A DNA stretch of 64,000 bases from Catenuloplanes indicus (GCF_030813715.1 NZ_JAUSUZ010000001.1:2852001-2916000); one strand, 5' to 3'; shown: positions 9,751-18,683, numbered from the stretch's first letter. Translations and numbers: made by a program. Notes: a model not told the origin generated them from the sequence alone.

Positions 9751-10248
9751 TCCGGGCTTGGTCATCGCTCTCCACCGCGCAAGGTTGTGGCGCGCGTCGA
9801 CCAGGGCGTCGTGGCGGTCGGCCTCGGCGTCGGGCAGCGGTGGGCGGCCCCTGTCGTCCCACAGCTGGCGCAGGTCCTTGGTGAAGCGCGGGATCGCTCG
9901 CGGCAGCGCCGGCATCGCGCCCCAGAGCTGGGCCAGGACCACGTGGTCGTACGCGGCGAACCAGGCCCACAGGTCGAGCTGCTCGCCGGTGCGGCCGCGG
10001 ATCGGCTGGACCAGGAACTCGTAGAGCTCGTCGCGGATCCGTTCGCGTGACTTCCAGGCGGGGTCACCCGGAGAGGGGAGGCGGTCGAGGACGTTGCGGC
10101 GCACCCACGGCGTGGCCCGCGTACCGTCGAATTCCGTGGAGATCGCGTAGAACTCCCGGCCGTTCTCGTCCACCACGCCGATCGAGACCAGGTCGATCGT
10201 TCGACCATCCTCGATGAATTCACAGTCATAGAAGTAGCGGTATGTCAT
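9745..10248 (-). CDS. Rv2179c-like 3'-5' exoribonuclease
   Basis: 167 residues. It matches the small DnaQ-fold exoribonuclease family of Mycobacterium Rv2179c, which trims 3' overhangs of RNA. The acidic active-site motifs are visible: YDCEFIEDG (first Asp and Glu), the middle Asp in WFAAYDHVVL, and RHDALVDARHNL (His and last Asp). The start MTYRYFYDCEF places the first catalytic Asp at residue 8, as in the family. The stop codon falls inside one of two identical 47-bp repeats, so the last few codons have been shaped by the repeat. It is divergent from the ligase gene at 10424. Confidence 0.88.
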   Translation of the reverse strand: MTYRYFYDCEFIEDGRTIDLVSIGVVDENGREFYAISTEFDGTRATPWVRRNVLDRLPSPGDPAWKSRERIRDELYEFLVQPIRGRTGEQLDLWAWFAAYDHVVLAQLWGAMPALPRAIPRFTKDLRQLWDDRGRPPLPDAEADRHDALVDARHNLARWRAMTKPGT

Positions 10249-10423
10249 CGCGCACCATCCTCACCCATGCTGATGGTGGCGCCCCATCCAGGGGGTGCGT
10301 GCGGCGACCCATGATCGGGTAAAGAGGGCCAGCGGGTCGCGCACCTTAACCGGCCCGAAACACAGTCGGCATGTGCCCTGGGAACAGTTCCCGAACAGTC
10401 GGCACCACGAGGTGGGAACGAGA

Positions 10424-13009
10424 ATGGTCGATACTCCGCAAGACGCCACGACGCTTGCCCTGCCGGACCCGAAACCGGGTTCGAACGCCCTCACGCTCGG
10501 GGTCGAGGAGGAGTTCCACGTCATCGACCTGGAGACGCGGGAGTTGGTGCCACGTGCCGGTGAACTGCTGGACCGGCTGCCGTCCGACTCCTTCACGGCC
10601 GAGCTGCAGCGCTCCGTGGTGGAGACGAACACCGCGGTCACCGGTACGCTCGACGACCTCCGCGAGGAGATCGTCCGGTTGCGCCGGCTCGCGGTCGGCG
10701 TGGCGGACGCGGCCGGCCTGGGCATCGCCGCGGCCGGCACCGTACCGCTGCTGAACGGCGACGACCTGGACATCACGCCCACCGCGCGTTTCCGGCACAT
10801 GCTCGACGAGTACCAGATGCTCGCCCGCGAGCAACTGATCTGCGGCGCCCAGGTGCACGTCGGCATCGACGACCGCGACCTGGCCGTGGCCGTGGCGCAG
10901 CGGGTCCAGCCGGTGCTGCCGTCGCTGCTCGCGCTCTCCGCCAGCTCGCCGTACTGGATGGGTCAGGACAGCGGGTACGCGAGCGTGCGCTCGCTGGTCT
11001 GGCAGCGCTGGCCCACGGCCGGCGACCCCGGGCAGGTGACCAGCGCGGCCGACCACGACGCGCTGGTCCGCGAGCTGATCGCGACCGAGACGATCAGCGA
11101 CCCGGCGATGATCTACTTCGACGTACGGCCGTCCGCGCACGTGCCCACGGTCGAGCTGCGGATCACCGACGCCAGCTCGGACGTGGAGACCGTGGTGCTG
11201 CTGGCCGGCCTGTTCCGGGCCGTGGTCCGGCAGGAGATCGACCGGGTGCGCGCGGGTACGCCGTACACGCCGGCCCGGCCGCCGGTGCTGCGCGCCGCGC
11301 TCTGGCGGGCCGCGCGCTCCGGCCTGGAGGGCGACCTGATCGACCTGCCGCGCGGACCGAAGCCGGTGCCCGCGGCCGAGGCGCTACGCCGGCTGACCGC
11401 CGGTCTGCGGCCCTACCTGGAGGAGACCGGCGACTGGGACCAGGTCACCCATCTGCTGGAGCGCGCGCTGCGGCAGAGCAGCGCGGCGGCCCGGCAGCGG
11501 CGCGCGTTCACCCGTCGCGGACGGCTGGCGGACGTGGTCGATCTGGTCCTGGCGGAGACGCGCGGCGGCGAGCCGGTACGCGAGGCCAGCGGCCCGGGCG
11601 CCCGGCTGGCCGACTACGCCAGCGCGGCCGACGAGATGTTCCCGGACACCGGGCCGCCCGCGGCGTACCGCGAGATCGTCGGCGCGCTGGACCGGCTCGG
11701 CGCGCAGGAGCTGCGGCAGCGCGAACAGCTGCGGGACGAGGAGCAGCGGGCGCGCGGCGTGACGTTCAGCGTGGCCGGTGAGGCCAGCACCCGGCTGTTC
11801 CCGTTCGACCTGGTGCCACGGCTGGTCGCCGCGGACGAGTGGGCGACGCTGCGCGCCGGGCTCACCCAGCGCGCCCGCGCGCTGGACGCGTTCCTGCGCG
11901 ACGTCTACGACGAGCGGTGGGTGGTCAAGGACGGCATCATCCCGGCCTGGGTGGTGGACGGCTCCCCCGGCCTGAAGCCGACCGGCGCGCTGATGCGGCG
12001 GCAGTCCACCCGCGTCCAGGTGGCCGGCATGGACCTGGTCAAGGACCGGCAGACCGGCTGGCACGTGCTGGAGGACAACCTGCGGGTGCCGTCCGGCATC
12101 GGGTACGCGATCCAGAACCGCCGCCTGACCCTCTCCGTGCTGCCGGAGCTGCCGCTGCCGGACAACCTGCTGCCGGTCGACGACACACCGGCCATGCTGC
12201 GCCGCGCGCTGGTCGCGGCCGCGCCACCGGCCGCGGGCAACGACCCGTCGATCGTGGTGCTGAGCCGGGGCCCGGAGGATTCGGCCTGGTTCGAGCACCG
12301 GCTGCTGGCGCTGGAGATGGGCGTGCCCGCCGCGGTCAGCACGGACCTCCAGGTCGAGGACGGCGCGGTGTTCCTGGTCCAGCACGGCCGGCGGCAGCGG
12401 GTGGACGTGATCTACCTGCGGATGGACGAGGACGAGCTGTTGCACGCGCCCGGCGCGGACGGCATGCCGCTGGGCTGGCCGATCCTCTCCGCGGTGCACA
12501 CCGGCCGGGTGGCGGTGGCGAACGCGCTGGGCAACGGCGTCGGCGACGACAAGGCGATCTACGCATACGTGCCGAAGTTCATCGAGTATTACCTGAGCGA
12601 GAAGCCGCTGCTCGCGGACGTGCCCACCTACCTGGGCGGCGTGCCGGAGCAGTGCGAGGAGATCCTCGGCCGGCTCGGCGAGCTGGTGGTCAAGCCGGTC
12701 GACGGATACGGCGGCGACCGCGTCGTGATCGGTCCGTACGCGTCGGACAGCGAGCTCACCGCGCTGCGCCGGCAGATCACGGCCGCGCCGCACCGGTGGA
12801 TCGCGCAGGAGGTGGTCTCGCTCTCCACGCACCCGGTCTTCGACGGTCACCGGCTCACACCGCGCCACGTGGACCTGCGCGCGTTCGTCTTCCTCGGCGA
12901 CGGCGCCGAGGTGGGCTCGGCCGCGCTGACCCGGGTGGCGCCGGAGGACAGCCTGATCGTCAACTCGTCCCGCGGCGGCGGCGCGAAGGACACCTGGCTG
13001 CTCGGATAA
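10424..13009 (+). CDS. GCS2-like carboxylate-amine ligase fused to circularly permuted ATP-grasp
   Basis: 861 residues with two ATP-dependent ligase domains. Residues about 22-370 are a glutamate-cysteine-ligase-type carboxylate-amine ligase of the YbdK group (LGVEEEFHVID, CGAQVHVGIDD, VPTVELRITD). Residues about 385-861 are a circularly permuted ATP-grasp of the DUF404/DUF407 type: FPFDLVPRLVAADEW, EDNLRVPSG (550-558), PVDGYGGDRVVIGP after Lys757, and SSRGGGAKDTWLL at the end. Each domain is normally a separate protein; such ATP-grasps usually neighbour alpha-E and transglutaminase genes, absent here. Both activities form amide bonds, so the protein may build a short peptide in two steps. 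The ATG has GAGGTGGGA before it; an open frame continues upstream but lacks family sequence. Substrates cannot be told. It heads a block with an amidotransferase and a peptidase. Confidence 0.9.
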   Translation: MVDTPQDATTLALPDPKPGSNALTLGVEEEFHVIDLETRELVPRAGELLDRLPSDSFTAELQRSVVETNTAVTGTLDDLREEIVRLRRLAVGVADAAGLGIAAAGTVPLLNGDDLDITPTARFRHMLDEYQMLAREQLICGAQVHVGIDDRDLAVAVAQRVQPVLPSLLALSASSPYWMGQDSGYASVRSLVWQRWPTAGDPGQVTSAADHDALVRELIATETISDPAMIYFDVRPSAHVPTVELRITDASSDVETVVLLAGLFRAVVRQEIDRVRAGTPYTPARPPVLRAALWRAARSGLEGDLIDLPRGPKPVPAAEALRRLTAGLRPYLEETGDWDQVTHLLERALRQSSAAARQRRAFTRRGRLADVVDLVLAETRGGEPVREASGPGARLADYASAADEMFPDTGPPAAYREIVGALDRLGAQELRQREQLRDEEQRARGVTFSVAGEASTRLFPFDLVPRLVAADEWATLRAGLTQRARALDAFLRDVYDERWVVKDGIIPAWVVDGSPGLKPTGALMRRQSTRVQVAGMDLVKDRQTGWHVLEDNLRVPSGIGYAIQNRRLTLSVLPELPLPDNLLPVDDTPAMLRRALVAAAPPAAGNDPSIVVLSRGPEDSAWFEHRLLALEMGVPAAVSTDLQVEDGAVFLVQHGRRQRVDVIYLRMDEDELLHAPGADGMPLGWPILSAVHTGRVAVANALGNGVGDDKAIYAYVPKFIEYYLSEKPLLADVPTYLGGVPEQCEEILGRLGELVVKPVDGYGGDRVVIGPYASDSELTALRRQITAAPHRWIAQEVVSLSTHPVFDGHRLTPRHVDLRAFVFLGDGAEVGSAALTRVAPEDSLIVNSSRGGGAKDTWLLG

Positions 13010-13119
13010 CCATCGAGCCGGGGAGGAACAGCTCACACACCGGACTGCCGGAGCCCGGTCACGGGTAGACGAACCGTTCTGAACAGCGACAACGCTGCGC
13101 TGCGTGTTCGACCATTTAC

Positions 13120-13186
13120 GGCACCGTCATATTCCGGTAATGCGGTCTACCCAGTCTGAACAGGTCGGCCGCACCATGACGGTGCC
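13120..13186 (+). promoter_or_regulatory. Inverted repeat in the amidotransferase leader
   Basis: GGCACCGTCAT (13120-13130) pairs with ATGACGGTGCC (13176-13186), 24 bases before the ATG at 13211. The ribosome-binding site GGGAGG lies at 13199-13204, outside the stem. The 201-base gap from the ligase gene leaves room for a promoter, so the repeat may be a leader structure or operator. Confidence 0.4.
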
Positions 13187-13210
13187 CATCGCTCGCATGG
13201 GAGGTCTGTC

Positions 13211-14983
13211 ATGTGCGGAATAGGTGGCGAGTTCAGATACGACGGCACCGCGCCGGACCCCGAGGCGGTCCGGCGCATGCTGCCGTGCCTGGAGTCCCGG
13301 GGCCCGGACGGGGCGGGCCTCTGGGCCGAGGGCCCCGCCGCGCTCGGCCACCGCCGCCTCGCCATCATCGACCTGTCCGACGAGGGCGCGCAGCCGATGG
13401 TCGACGACGAGCTCGGCCTGGCCATGGTGTTCAACGGCTGCGTCTACAACTACCGGCAGCTGCGCACCGAGCTGCAGCAGGCCGGCTACACGTTCCGCTC
13501 CACCTCGGACACCGAGGTGATCATGAAGGCGTACCACCGGTGGGGTGTGCGCTGCGTCGAGCGCTTCTACGGCATGTTCGCGTTCGCGATCGTCGAGCGG
13601 GAGACCGGCACGCTGGTGCTCGGCCGCGACCGGCTCGGCATCAAGCCGCTCTACTACGCGGAGACCGCGCGCGGCCTGCGGTTCGCCTCCACGCTTCCGG
13701 CGCTGCTCGCGGCCGGTGGCGTGGACACCGAGCTGGACCCGGTGGCGCTGCACCACTACATGACGTTCCACTCGGTGGTGCCGGCGCCGATGACCATCCT
13801 GCGCGGCGTCCGGAAGCTGCCGCCGGCCACGGTCCGGGTGATCACCTCGGACGGGCGGCGCACGGACACGGTCTACTGGGAGCCGGTGCACGCCCGGACC
13901 TCGATCATGACGCCGGACGAGTGGCAGGACGCGCTGATGTCACGCCTGCGCACCGCGGTCGAGCGCCGGATGGTCGCGGACGTGCCGGTCGGCGTGCTGC
14001 TCTCCGGCGGCCTCGACTCCAGCCTGATCGTCGCGCTGCTGGCCGAGCAGGGCCAGACCGGGCTGACCACGTTCAGCATCGGCTTCGAATCGGCCGGCGG
14101 CGAGAGCGGCGACGAGTTCTTCTACTCCGACCTGATGGCACGCCGGTTCGGCACCACGCACCACAAGATCAAGATAGGTGCGGACCGGTTCCAGCCCGCG
14201 GTCCACGACACCATCGCGGCCATGAGCGAGCCGATGGTCAGCCACGACTGCGTCGCGTTCTTCCTGCTCAGCCAGGAGGTCGCGAAGCACATCAAGGTGG
14301 TCCAGTCCGGGCAGGGCGCGGACGAGATCCTGGCCGGCTACGACTGGTACCCGCCGCTCGCCGGCGTGCCCCGGGGGCAGGCCGCCGAGGCGTACGCGCG
14401 GGTGTTCTTCGACCGGCGGCACACCGAGCTGATGGAACAGCTGTCCCCCGAATGGGCGCTGGGTGCGGACGCCAGCCTGGAGTTCGTACGGTCGCACTTC
14501 GCCCGGCCCGGCGCGGAGACCGCGCTGGACGCGGCGTTGCGCCAGGACAGCACGGTCATGCTGGTGGACGATCCGGTCAAACGGGTCGACAACATGACTA
14601 TGGCGTGGGGGCTGGAGGCCCGCGTACCCTTCCTGGATCACGAGGTGGTCGAACTCGCGGCGGCCATGCCGGGAGAGCTCAAGCTGGCCGACGGCGGCAA
14701 GGGCATCCTGAAGGCCGCTGCCCGGGGCGTGGTCCCGGACGAGGTGATCGACCGGCCGAAGGGTTATTTCCCGGTGCCGGCGATCCGCCACCTCTCGGGC
14801 CCCCTGCTCGACGACGTGCGGGACGCCCTCTCCGCGCCGGCCGCGCGCCAGCGGGGACTCTTCCGCAAGGAATACGTGACCGAGCTGCTCGACGCGCCGA
14901 ACGAGACGCGCACGACGCTCGGCTCGAACGCGCTGTGGCAACTGGGATTGCTGGAGCTATGGCTCCAGCGGATCGGGGTGTAG
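13211..14983 (+). CDS. Asparagine-synthetase-type amidotransferase (NAGGN amidotransferase-like)
   Basis: 590 residues. The N-terminal glutaminase starts with catalytic Cys2 (MCGIGGEF), followed by RGPDGAGLW and the Gln-binding SDTEV. The C-terminal synthetase has the ATP pyrophosphatase loop LLSGGLDSSLIVALL, then QGADEILAGYDWY and EARVPFLDHEVVEL. It should use glutamine nitrogen and ATP to amidate a carboxylate. Where ordinary AsnB has NGEIYNY, this has NGCVYNY. Overall it looks more like the amidotransferase of N-acetylglutaminylglutamine amide synthesis (TIGR03104-type 'trio' proteins) than housekeeping AsnB. The canonical partner, a GNAT/ATP-grasp synthase, is replaced here by the fused ligase upstream. 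Its stop codon touches the start of the peptidase gene, so the two are probably translationally coupled. Confidence 0.88.
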   Translation: MCGIGGEFRYDGTAPDPEAVRRMLPCLESRGPDGAGLWAEGPAALGHRRLAIIDLSDEGAQPMVDDELGLAMVFNGCVYNYRQLRTELQQAGYTFRSTSDTEVIMKAYHRWGVRCVERFYGMFAFAIVERETGTLVLGRDRLGIKPLYYAETARGLRFASTLPALLAAGGVDTELDPVALHHYMTFHSVVPAPMTILRGVRKLPPATVRVITSDGRRTDTVYWEPVHARTSIMTPDEWQDALMSRLRTAVERRMVADVPVGVLLSGGLDSSLIVALLAEQGQTGLTTFSIGFESAGGESGDEFFYSDLMARRFGTTHHKIKIGADRFQPAVHDTIAAMSEPMVSHDCVAFFLLSQEVAKHIKVVQSGQGADEILAGYDWYPPLAGVPRGQAAEAYARVFFDRRHTELMEQLSPEWALGADASLEFVRSHFARPGAETALDAALRQDSTVMLVDDPVKRVDNMTMAWGLEARVPFLDHEVVELAAAMPGELKLADGGKGILKAAARGVVPDEVIDRPKGYFPVPAIRHLSGPLLDDVRDALSAPAARQRGLFRKEYVTELLDAPNETRTTLGSNALWQLGLLELWLQRIGV

Positions 14984-16861
14984 ATGACCGCTGAGCTCGG
15001 GGGCGCGACCACGCTGCCCGGACCCGTCGTTCCCGCATTGGCAGTGCCGCCGCCCGGCGGTCCCGCGCCGATGCCGCCCGGCTGGTCCCCGACGACCTGT
15101 GACAGCTGGTCACCGAGCCCGGCGCCGGACGGCGGCCGGGTGGTGTTCGTCTCCGATCTCAGCGGTGCGCCGCGGGTCTGGGTGCGGGACACCCGGACCG
15201 TGGGCGCGGGCCCGACACTCCTGCCCACCGGCGACGAACCCGTCGCCCGGGTCACCTGGTCGCCGGACGGCGCGTGGATCGTCTACGTGTCGAACCCGGG
15301 CGGGGCGCCGCGCGCGGAAGCGTGGGCGATCCGCCCGGACGGCAGTGACAACCACCAGATCGCCGGATTCGACGGTACGACCGTGCTGCTCGGCGACTGG
15401 GTCCCCGGCTCGTCGCGGCTGGCCGTCACGGAGACCGGCGCCACCGCGTGCGCGATGGTGCTGGACGTGGCCACCGGCGCGCGGCACGAGCTGTGCACCG
15501 GCGAGATGCTCTACCTGCTGGACGTGACCGCGGACGGGTCCCGGGCGCTGCTGCGCCGTGGGCCGCGCAGTGCCCGCTGGCTGGAGGTGCTGGACGTCGC
15601 GACCGGCAAGGCCGAGCCGCTGCCGCTGACCGGCGGCAACACCGACCGCGGGTGGTTCGCGGACGGCGGCGCGACCGTGCTGGCCCGTACCGACGCGAAC
15701 TCCGATCTGGCGACGCTGGTCGCGGTGACCGGCGGCGAGGTGGTCGAGCTGGCCCGGCGCCCGGACGCGGAACTGGAGGACTTCGCGGTCACCCAGGACC
15801 GGAGCGCGGTCGCGCTCCTCTGGAACCGGTACGGCGGCGTGAGCGAGCTGGCACTGCTGGACCTGGCCACCCGTGAGCAGCGGGCGCTGCCGTCTCCGGC
15901 CGGCGACGTCTTCGAGGGCTGCGCGTTCGCCGGGGACGGCCGGCTGCTGGCGCTGGTGGTGCAGAGCGCGATCCAGCCGCGGACGATCTGGCTGCTCGAC
16001 CCGGCGCTCGGCGAGGGCCACGCGCTCGGCGACGACCCGACCGCACCGGCCACGCCGGTGCCGGGCGAGCCGAGCTGGCCGGTGGTGATCGCGCCGCAGC
16101 TGTGCGACCTGCGCTCCGGCGACGGGCTGGCGATCTCCGGGTGGCTCTACCGGCCGGACGGCGACCACGACGGGCCGTGGCCGACCGTGATCAGCCTGCA
16201 CGGCGGGCCGGAGTGGCAGTGGCGGCCCGGCCACAACCCGCTGTTCCAGGCGCTGCTGGCGCGCGGGCTGGCCGTGTTCGCGCCGAACGTGCGCGGGTCG
16301 ACCGGGTTCGGGCGCAGCTTCGTGGACGCGGACAACCGGGCCGGCCGGTACGGCGCGATCGCGGACGTCGCGGCCTGTGTGGAGTACCTGGTGAGCAGCG
16401 GGATCGCGGACCCGGACCGGATCGGGTGCATCGGCCGGTCGTACGGCGGCTATCTCACGCTGGCCGCGCTGACCACGTTCCCGGAGCTGTTCGCGGCCGG
16501 GGTGAGCGAGTGCGGGATGTCCGACTTCGCGTCGTTCTACGAGCGCACCGAGCCGTGGATCGCGGCCGCCGCGGTCAGCAAGTACGGGCACCCGGAGCAC
16601 GACCGGGAACTGCTGCGCGACCTGTCGCCGCTGCACCGGATGGACCGGCTGCGCGCGCCGCTGCTGCTGGTGCACGGCGCGAACGACACGAACGTCCCGG
16701 TGTACGAGTCGGAGCAGGTGCTGGAGGCGCTGCGCGGGCGCGACGACGTGCCGCACGACTACCTGCTGCTGCCCGGTGAGGGCCACGACTTCCTGGCCCG
16801 CACGTCCCGGTGGACCGCGATCGACGCGACGGCCCAGTGGCTGTCGACGCACCTCTCATGA
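14984..16861 (+). CDS. S9C-type prolyl oligopeptidase family peptidase
   Basis: 625 residues, cytoplasmic (no signal peptide). Residues about 25-360 form a beta-propeller of TolB-like repeats (SPAPDGGRVVFVSDLSG, WSPDGAWIVYVSNPG). The alpha/beta hydrolase follows: LHGGPEWQWRPGHNPLFQ, nucleophile Ser in IGRSYGGYLTLAAL, Asp in HGANDTNVP, and His in GEGHDFLA. Such enzymes cleave small peptides. The start codon is immediately adjacent to the amidotransferase stop. Peptidases accompany known peptide-amide (NAGGN) gene sets, where they are thought to recycle the product, so this one probably acts on the compound made by the two genes upstream. The last six bases overlap the convergent phosphotransferase gene. 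Confidence 0.92.
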   Translation: MTAELGGATTLPGPVVPALAVPPPGGPAPMPPGWSPTTCDSWSPSPAPDGGRVVFVSDLSGAPRVWVRDTRTVGAGPTLLPTGDEPVARVTWSPDGAWIVYVSNPGGAPRAEAWAIRPDGSDNHQIAGFDGTTVLLGDWVPGSSRLAVTETGATACAMVLDVATGARHELCTGEMLYLLDVTADGSRALLRRGPRSARWLEVLDVATGKAEPLPLTGGNTDRGWFADGGATVLARTDANSDLATLVAVTGGEVVELARRPDAELEDFAVTQDRSAVALLWNRYGGVSELALLDLATREQRALPSPAGDVFEGCAFAGDGRLLALVVQSAIQPRTIWLLDPALGEGHALGDDPTAPATPVPGEPSWPVVIAPQLCDLRSGDGLAISGWLYRPDGDHDGPWPTVISLHGGPEWQWRPGHNPLFQALLARGLAVFAPNVRGSTGFGRSFVDADNRAGRYGAIADVAACVEYLVSSGIADPDRIGCIGRSYGGYLTLAALTTFPELFAAGVSECGMSDFASFYERTEPWIAAAAVSKYGHPEHDRELLRDLSPLHRMDRLRAPLLLVHGANDTNVPVYESEQVLEALRGRDDVPHDYLLLPGEGHDFLARTSRWTAIDATAQWLSTHLS

Positions 16862-17671
16862 GGCGCGGATGACCGGGCGCCGGGCGGCCAGCACGGCCCG
16901 GCGCAGCTCGATCAGCACCGGCAGCGCGATCTCGATCTCGTCGCGGTGCACCGGGCCGGCTCGCGCGTACGCATCGATCAGCTCGGCCCTGGCCTCCGGG
17001 CCGTCCGCGGAGAGGACCGCGGCGGCCAGGTCGTAGACGAGCGGGCCGGTGCCGGCCGGGCCCCAACCGAGCACGCCGGTCCGGCCGGTCGCCGGGTCGA
17101 TCAGGAACAGCGGCGCGGACGGGTCCCGGTGCAGCACGCCGTAGGTCAGCCGGTCGGTGACACACAGACGGGTGACGGCCGCGACCGCGCGGGCCACCGC
17201 GTCCCGGGTTGCCGGTGGCAGGTGCGGCGCGCCCGGGTCCAGCCCGTGCCAGCCGGCCGGGTGGTGTTGCAGGCCGGGGTGGTCGAAGCCGTCCAGCGCC
17301 CGGTGCGCGGCGCCGAGCAGGCCGCCCCACCAGCGAGCGTCGACCGGATCGGCCGGGTGCAGCGGCCGGCCCTCGGCGCGGCGGGCCAACGCCAGCACGG
17401 TGATCGCGTTCTCGCTGGTCAGCCCGCCGTGCACGGTGCGCTCGGCCGGCCCGGTGCCGATCCCCCACTCGGCCAGCCGGTCCAGTGCGCCCAGACCGGC
17501 CTCCAGCGCGGCGCGGGCGTGCGCCGGTGCGCGGGTCAGCGTGAACCGTTCTCCCCCGGCGGTCACCTCCCAGCGGCTCGCGTGCGCACCGCGGCAGATC
17601 GCGCGCATGTCGTCGACCGGGTGGTGCCACGCACGGCGTACCGTCGTGATAAGGACTTTCGGTTTTGGCAT
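16856..17671 (-). CDS. Degenerate aminoglycoside-phosphotransferase-fold protein
   Basis: 271 residues from ATG 17671; a GTG at 17710 would add 13 residues. The C-terminal half resembles the APH/choline kinase fold: GVLHRDPSAPLFLID aligns with the catalytic loop and GVLGWGPAGTGPLVYDLAAAV with the metal-binding segment. Typical members have HGDLHPGN and IDW. Here the catalytic Asp is kept (HRD), but the Asn is gone and the metal-binding Asp is Gly202. The N-terminal ATP-binding region is also weakly conserved. It may be a pseudokinase or a small-molecule binder. It is convergent with the peptidase gene (6-bp overlap) and could belong to the same function, but that is a guess. Confidence 0.6.
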   Translation of the reverse strand: MPKPKVLITTVRRAWHHPVDDMRAICRGAHASRWEVTAGGERFTLTRAPAHARAALEAGLGALDRLAEWGIGTGPAERTVHGGLTSENAITVLALARRAEGRPLHPADPVDARWWGGLLGAAHRALDGFDHPGLQHHPAGWHGLDPGAPHLPPATRDAVARAVAAVTRLCVTDRLTYGVLHRDPSAPLFLIDPATGRTGVLGWGPAGTGPLVYDLAAAVLSADGPEARAELIDAYARAGPVHRDEIEIALPVLIELRRAVLAARRPVIRAS

Positions 17672-17986
17672 TGCCCGCCGATCGTCCGAGGCTGCATTGG
17701 AGAATGGCACTGCGCGATTGTGTCGGCGACTGTCCTGGTTTCGACCTGAATCGCCGGGAGGTTCCCACTAAGGGGTCGTTACACACGGCGACGACGAATG
17801 CGTATACCATCCGGCGTCGACTGTGACAGCACAGTCACGAACACGGGCACAGGGGTGTACAGAGCGCGACACACAGGCCATGATCTGGGTGGCAGCGCAG
17901 CGGAAGCGTTGACCGTTTATGTCACGTCGGTCCGGCCGAGCGCGGGGTGGGCGCGACGCCGGTGCCGACCGGGGAGGGGTTGGACC
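17672..17986 (+). promoter_or_regulatory. Upstream region of the Crp gene with a palindrome
   Basis: No gene is seen in these 315 bases. A perfect palindrome, GACTGTG-ACAG-CACAGTC (17819-17836), lies about 150 bases before the Crp start. It shares TGTGA with Crp sites but has different spacing from the TGTGA-N6-TCACA consensus. Autoregulation is possible. Confidence 0.35.
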
Positions 17987-18679
17987 GTGGAGGTTCGCCT
18001 GCCGGATCCCGGCGATGCGCTCACGGGCGTCGAGATGTTCGCCGGCCTGGAGCAGGAGGTACGACAGCGGGTGATCGCCGCGGCGGTCCCACGCACGTAC
18101 CGTAAGGGTCAGATTCTGTTCGTGGAGAACGACCCCGGAGAGTCACTCATAGTGCTCAAGCGGGGCGCCGTCGCGGTCTTCCGGACCGCACCGACCGGCG
18201 AGCGGGCCGTGCTGACCGTGGTGCGGCCGCCCGACGTGCTCGGCGAGCTGTCGCTGCTGGACGGCTCGGGGCGTTCCGCCTCCGCGGAGGCGATCGAGGA
18301 CTGCACCGCACTGGCGCTGTCCCGGGCCGCGTTCATGGAGCTGGTGCATTCCAATCCACGAATTCTGGACGCGGTGATGCGGGCGCTGGGGGCGTTGATC
18401 CGCCGGCTCACCGAGCAGAACGCGGATCACGTCTTCCTCGACCTGCCCGGGCGGGTGGCGAAGACGCTGGTCCGGCTGGCCGGTGAGAGCCAGGCACCGA
18501 TGATCACGATCGAGCTCAACCAGAGCCAGCTGGCCGAGATGGCCGGCGGGTCGCGGCAGAGCGTGAACCAGGCGATCGGGTCCTTCGCCAGCCGGGGGTG
18601 GCTGCGCACCGAGGGGCGCCGGATCGTGGTGACCGACGTGGCCGCGCTGCGCCGCCGCGCCGGGATGGTCGACAAGTAA
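17987..18679 (+). CDS. Crp/Fnr-family transcription regulator
   Basis: 230 residues, a dimeric DNA-binding regulator. The GTG start was chosen over an in-frame upstream ATG because GGGGAGGGG lies 7 bases before it and the protein then has the usual length. Residues about 10-125 form a cyclic-nucleotide-binding domain whose phosphate cassette GELSLLDGSGRSASAEA keeps the Gly-Glu and Arg expected for cAMP binding. The central dimer helix follows (LIRRLTEQNADHVFLDLPGRVAKTL). A winged helix-turn-helix is at about 165-215 (QSQLAEMAGGSRQSVNQAI). There is no Cys cluster, so it is not an oxygen-sensing Fnr. An adenylate-cyclase-type gene lies 0.7 kb downstream. A strong bidirectional terminator follows the stop. 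Confidence 0.93.
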   Translation: MEVRLPDPGDALTGVEMFAGLEQEVRQRVIAAAVPRTYRKGQILFVENDPGESLIVLKRGAVAVFRTAPTGERAVLTVVRPPDVLGELSLLDGSGRSASAEAIEDCTALALSRAAFMELVHSNPRILDAVMRALGALIRRLTEQNADHVFLDLPGRVAKTLVRLAGESQAPMITIELNQSQLAEMAGGSRQSVNQAIGSFASRGWLRTEGRRIVVTDVAALRRRAGMVDK

Positions 18680-18683
18680 CGCG

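Noticed and set aside
10424-14983. Canonical NAGGN osmolyte cluster
   Set aside because: The amidotransferase fits, but the GNAT/ATP-grasp synthase is absent and replaced by a different ligase fusion, so the product cannot be assumed to be NAGGN.
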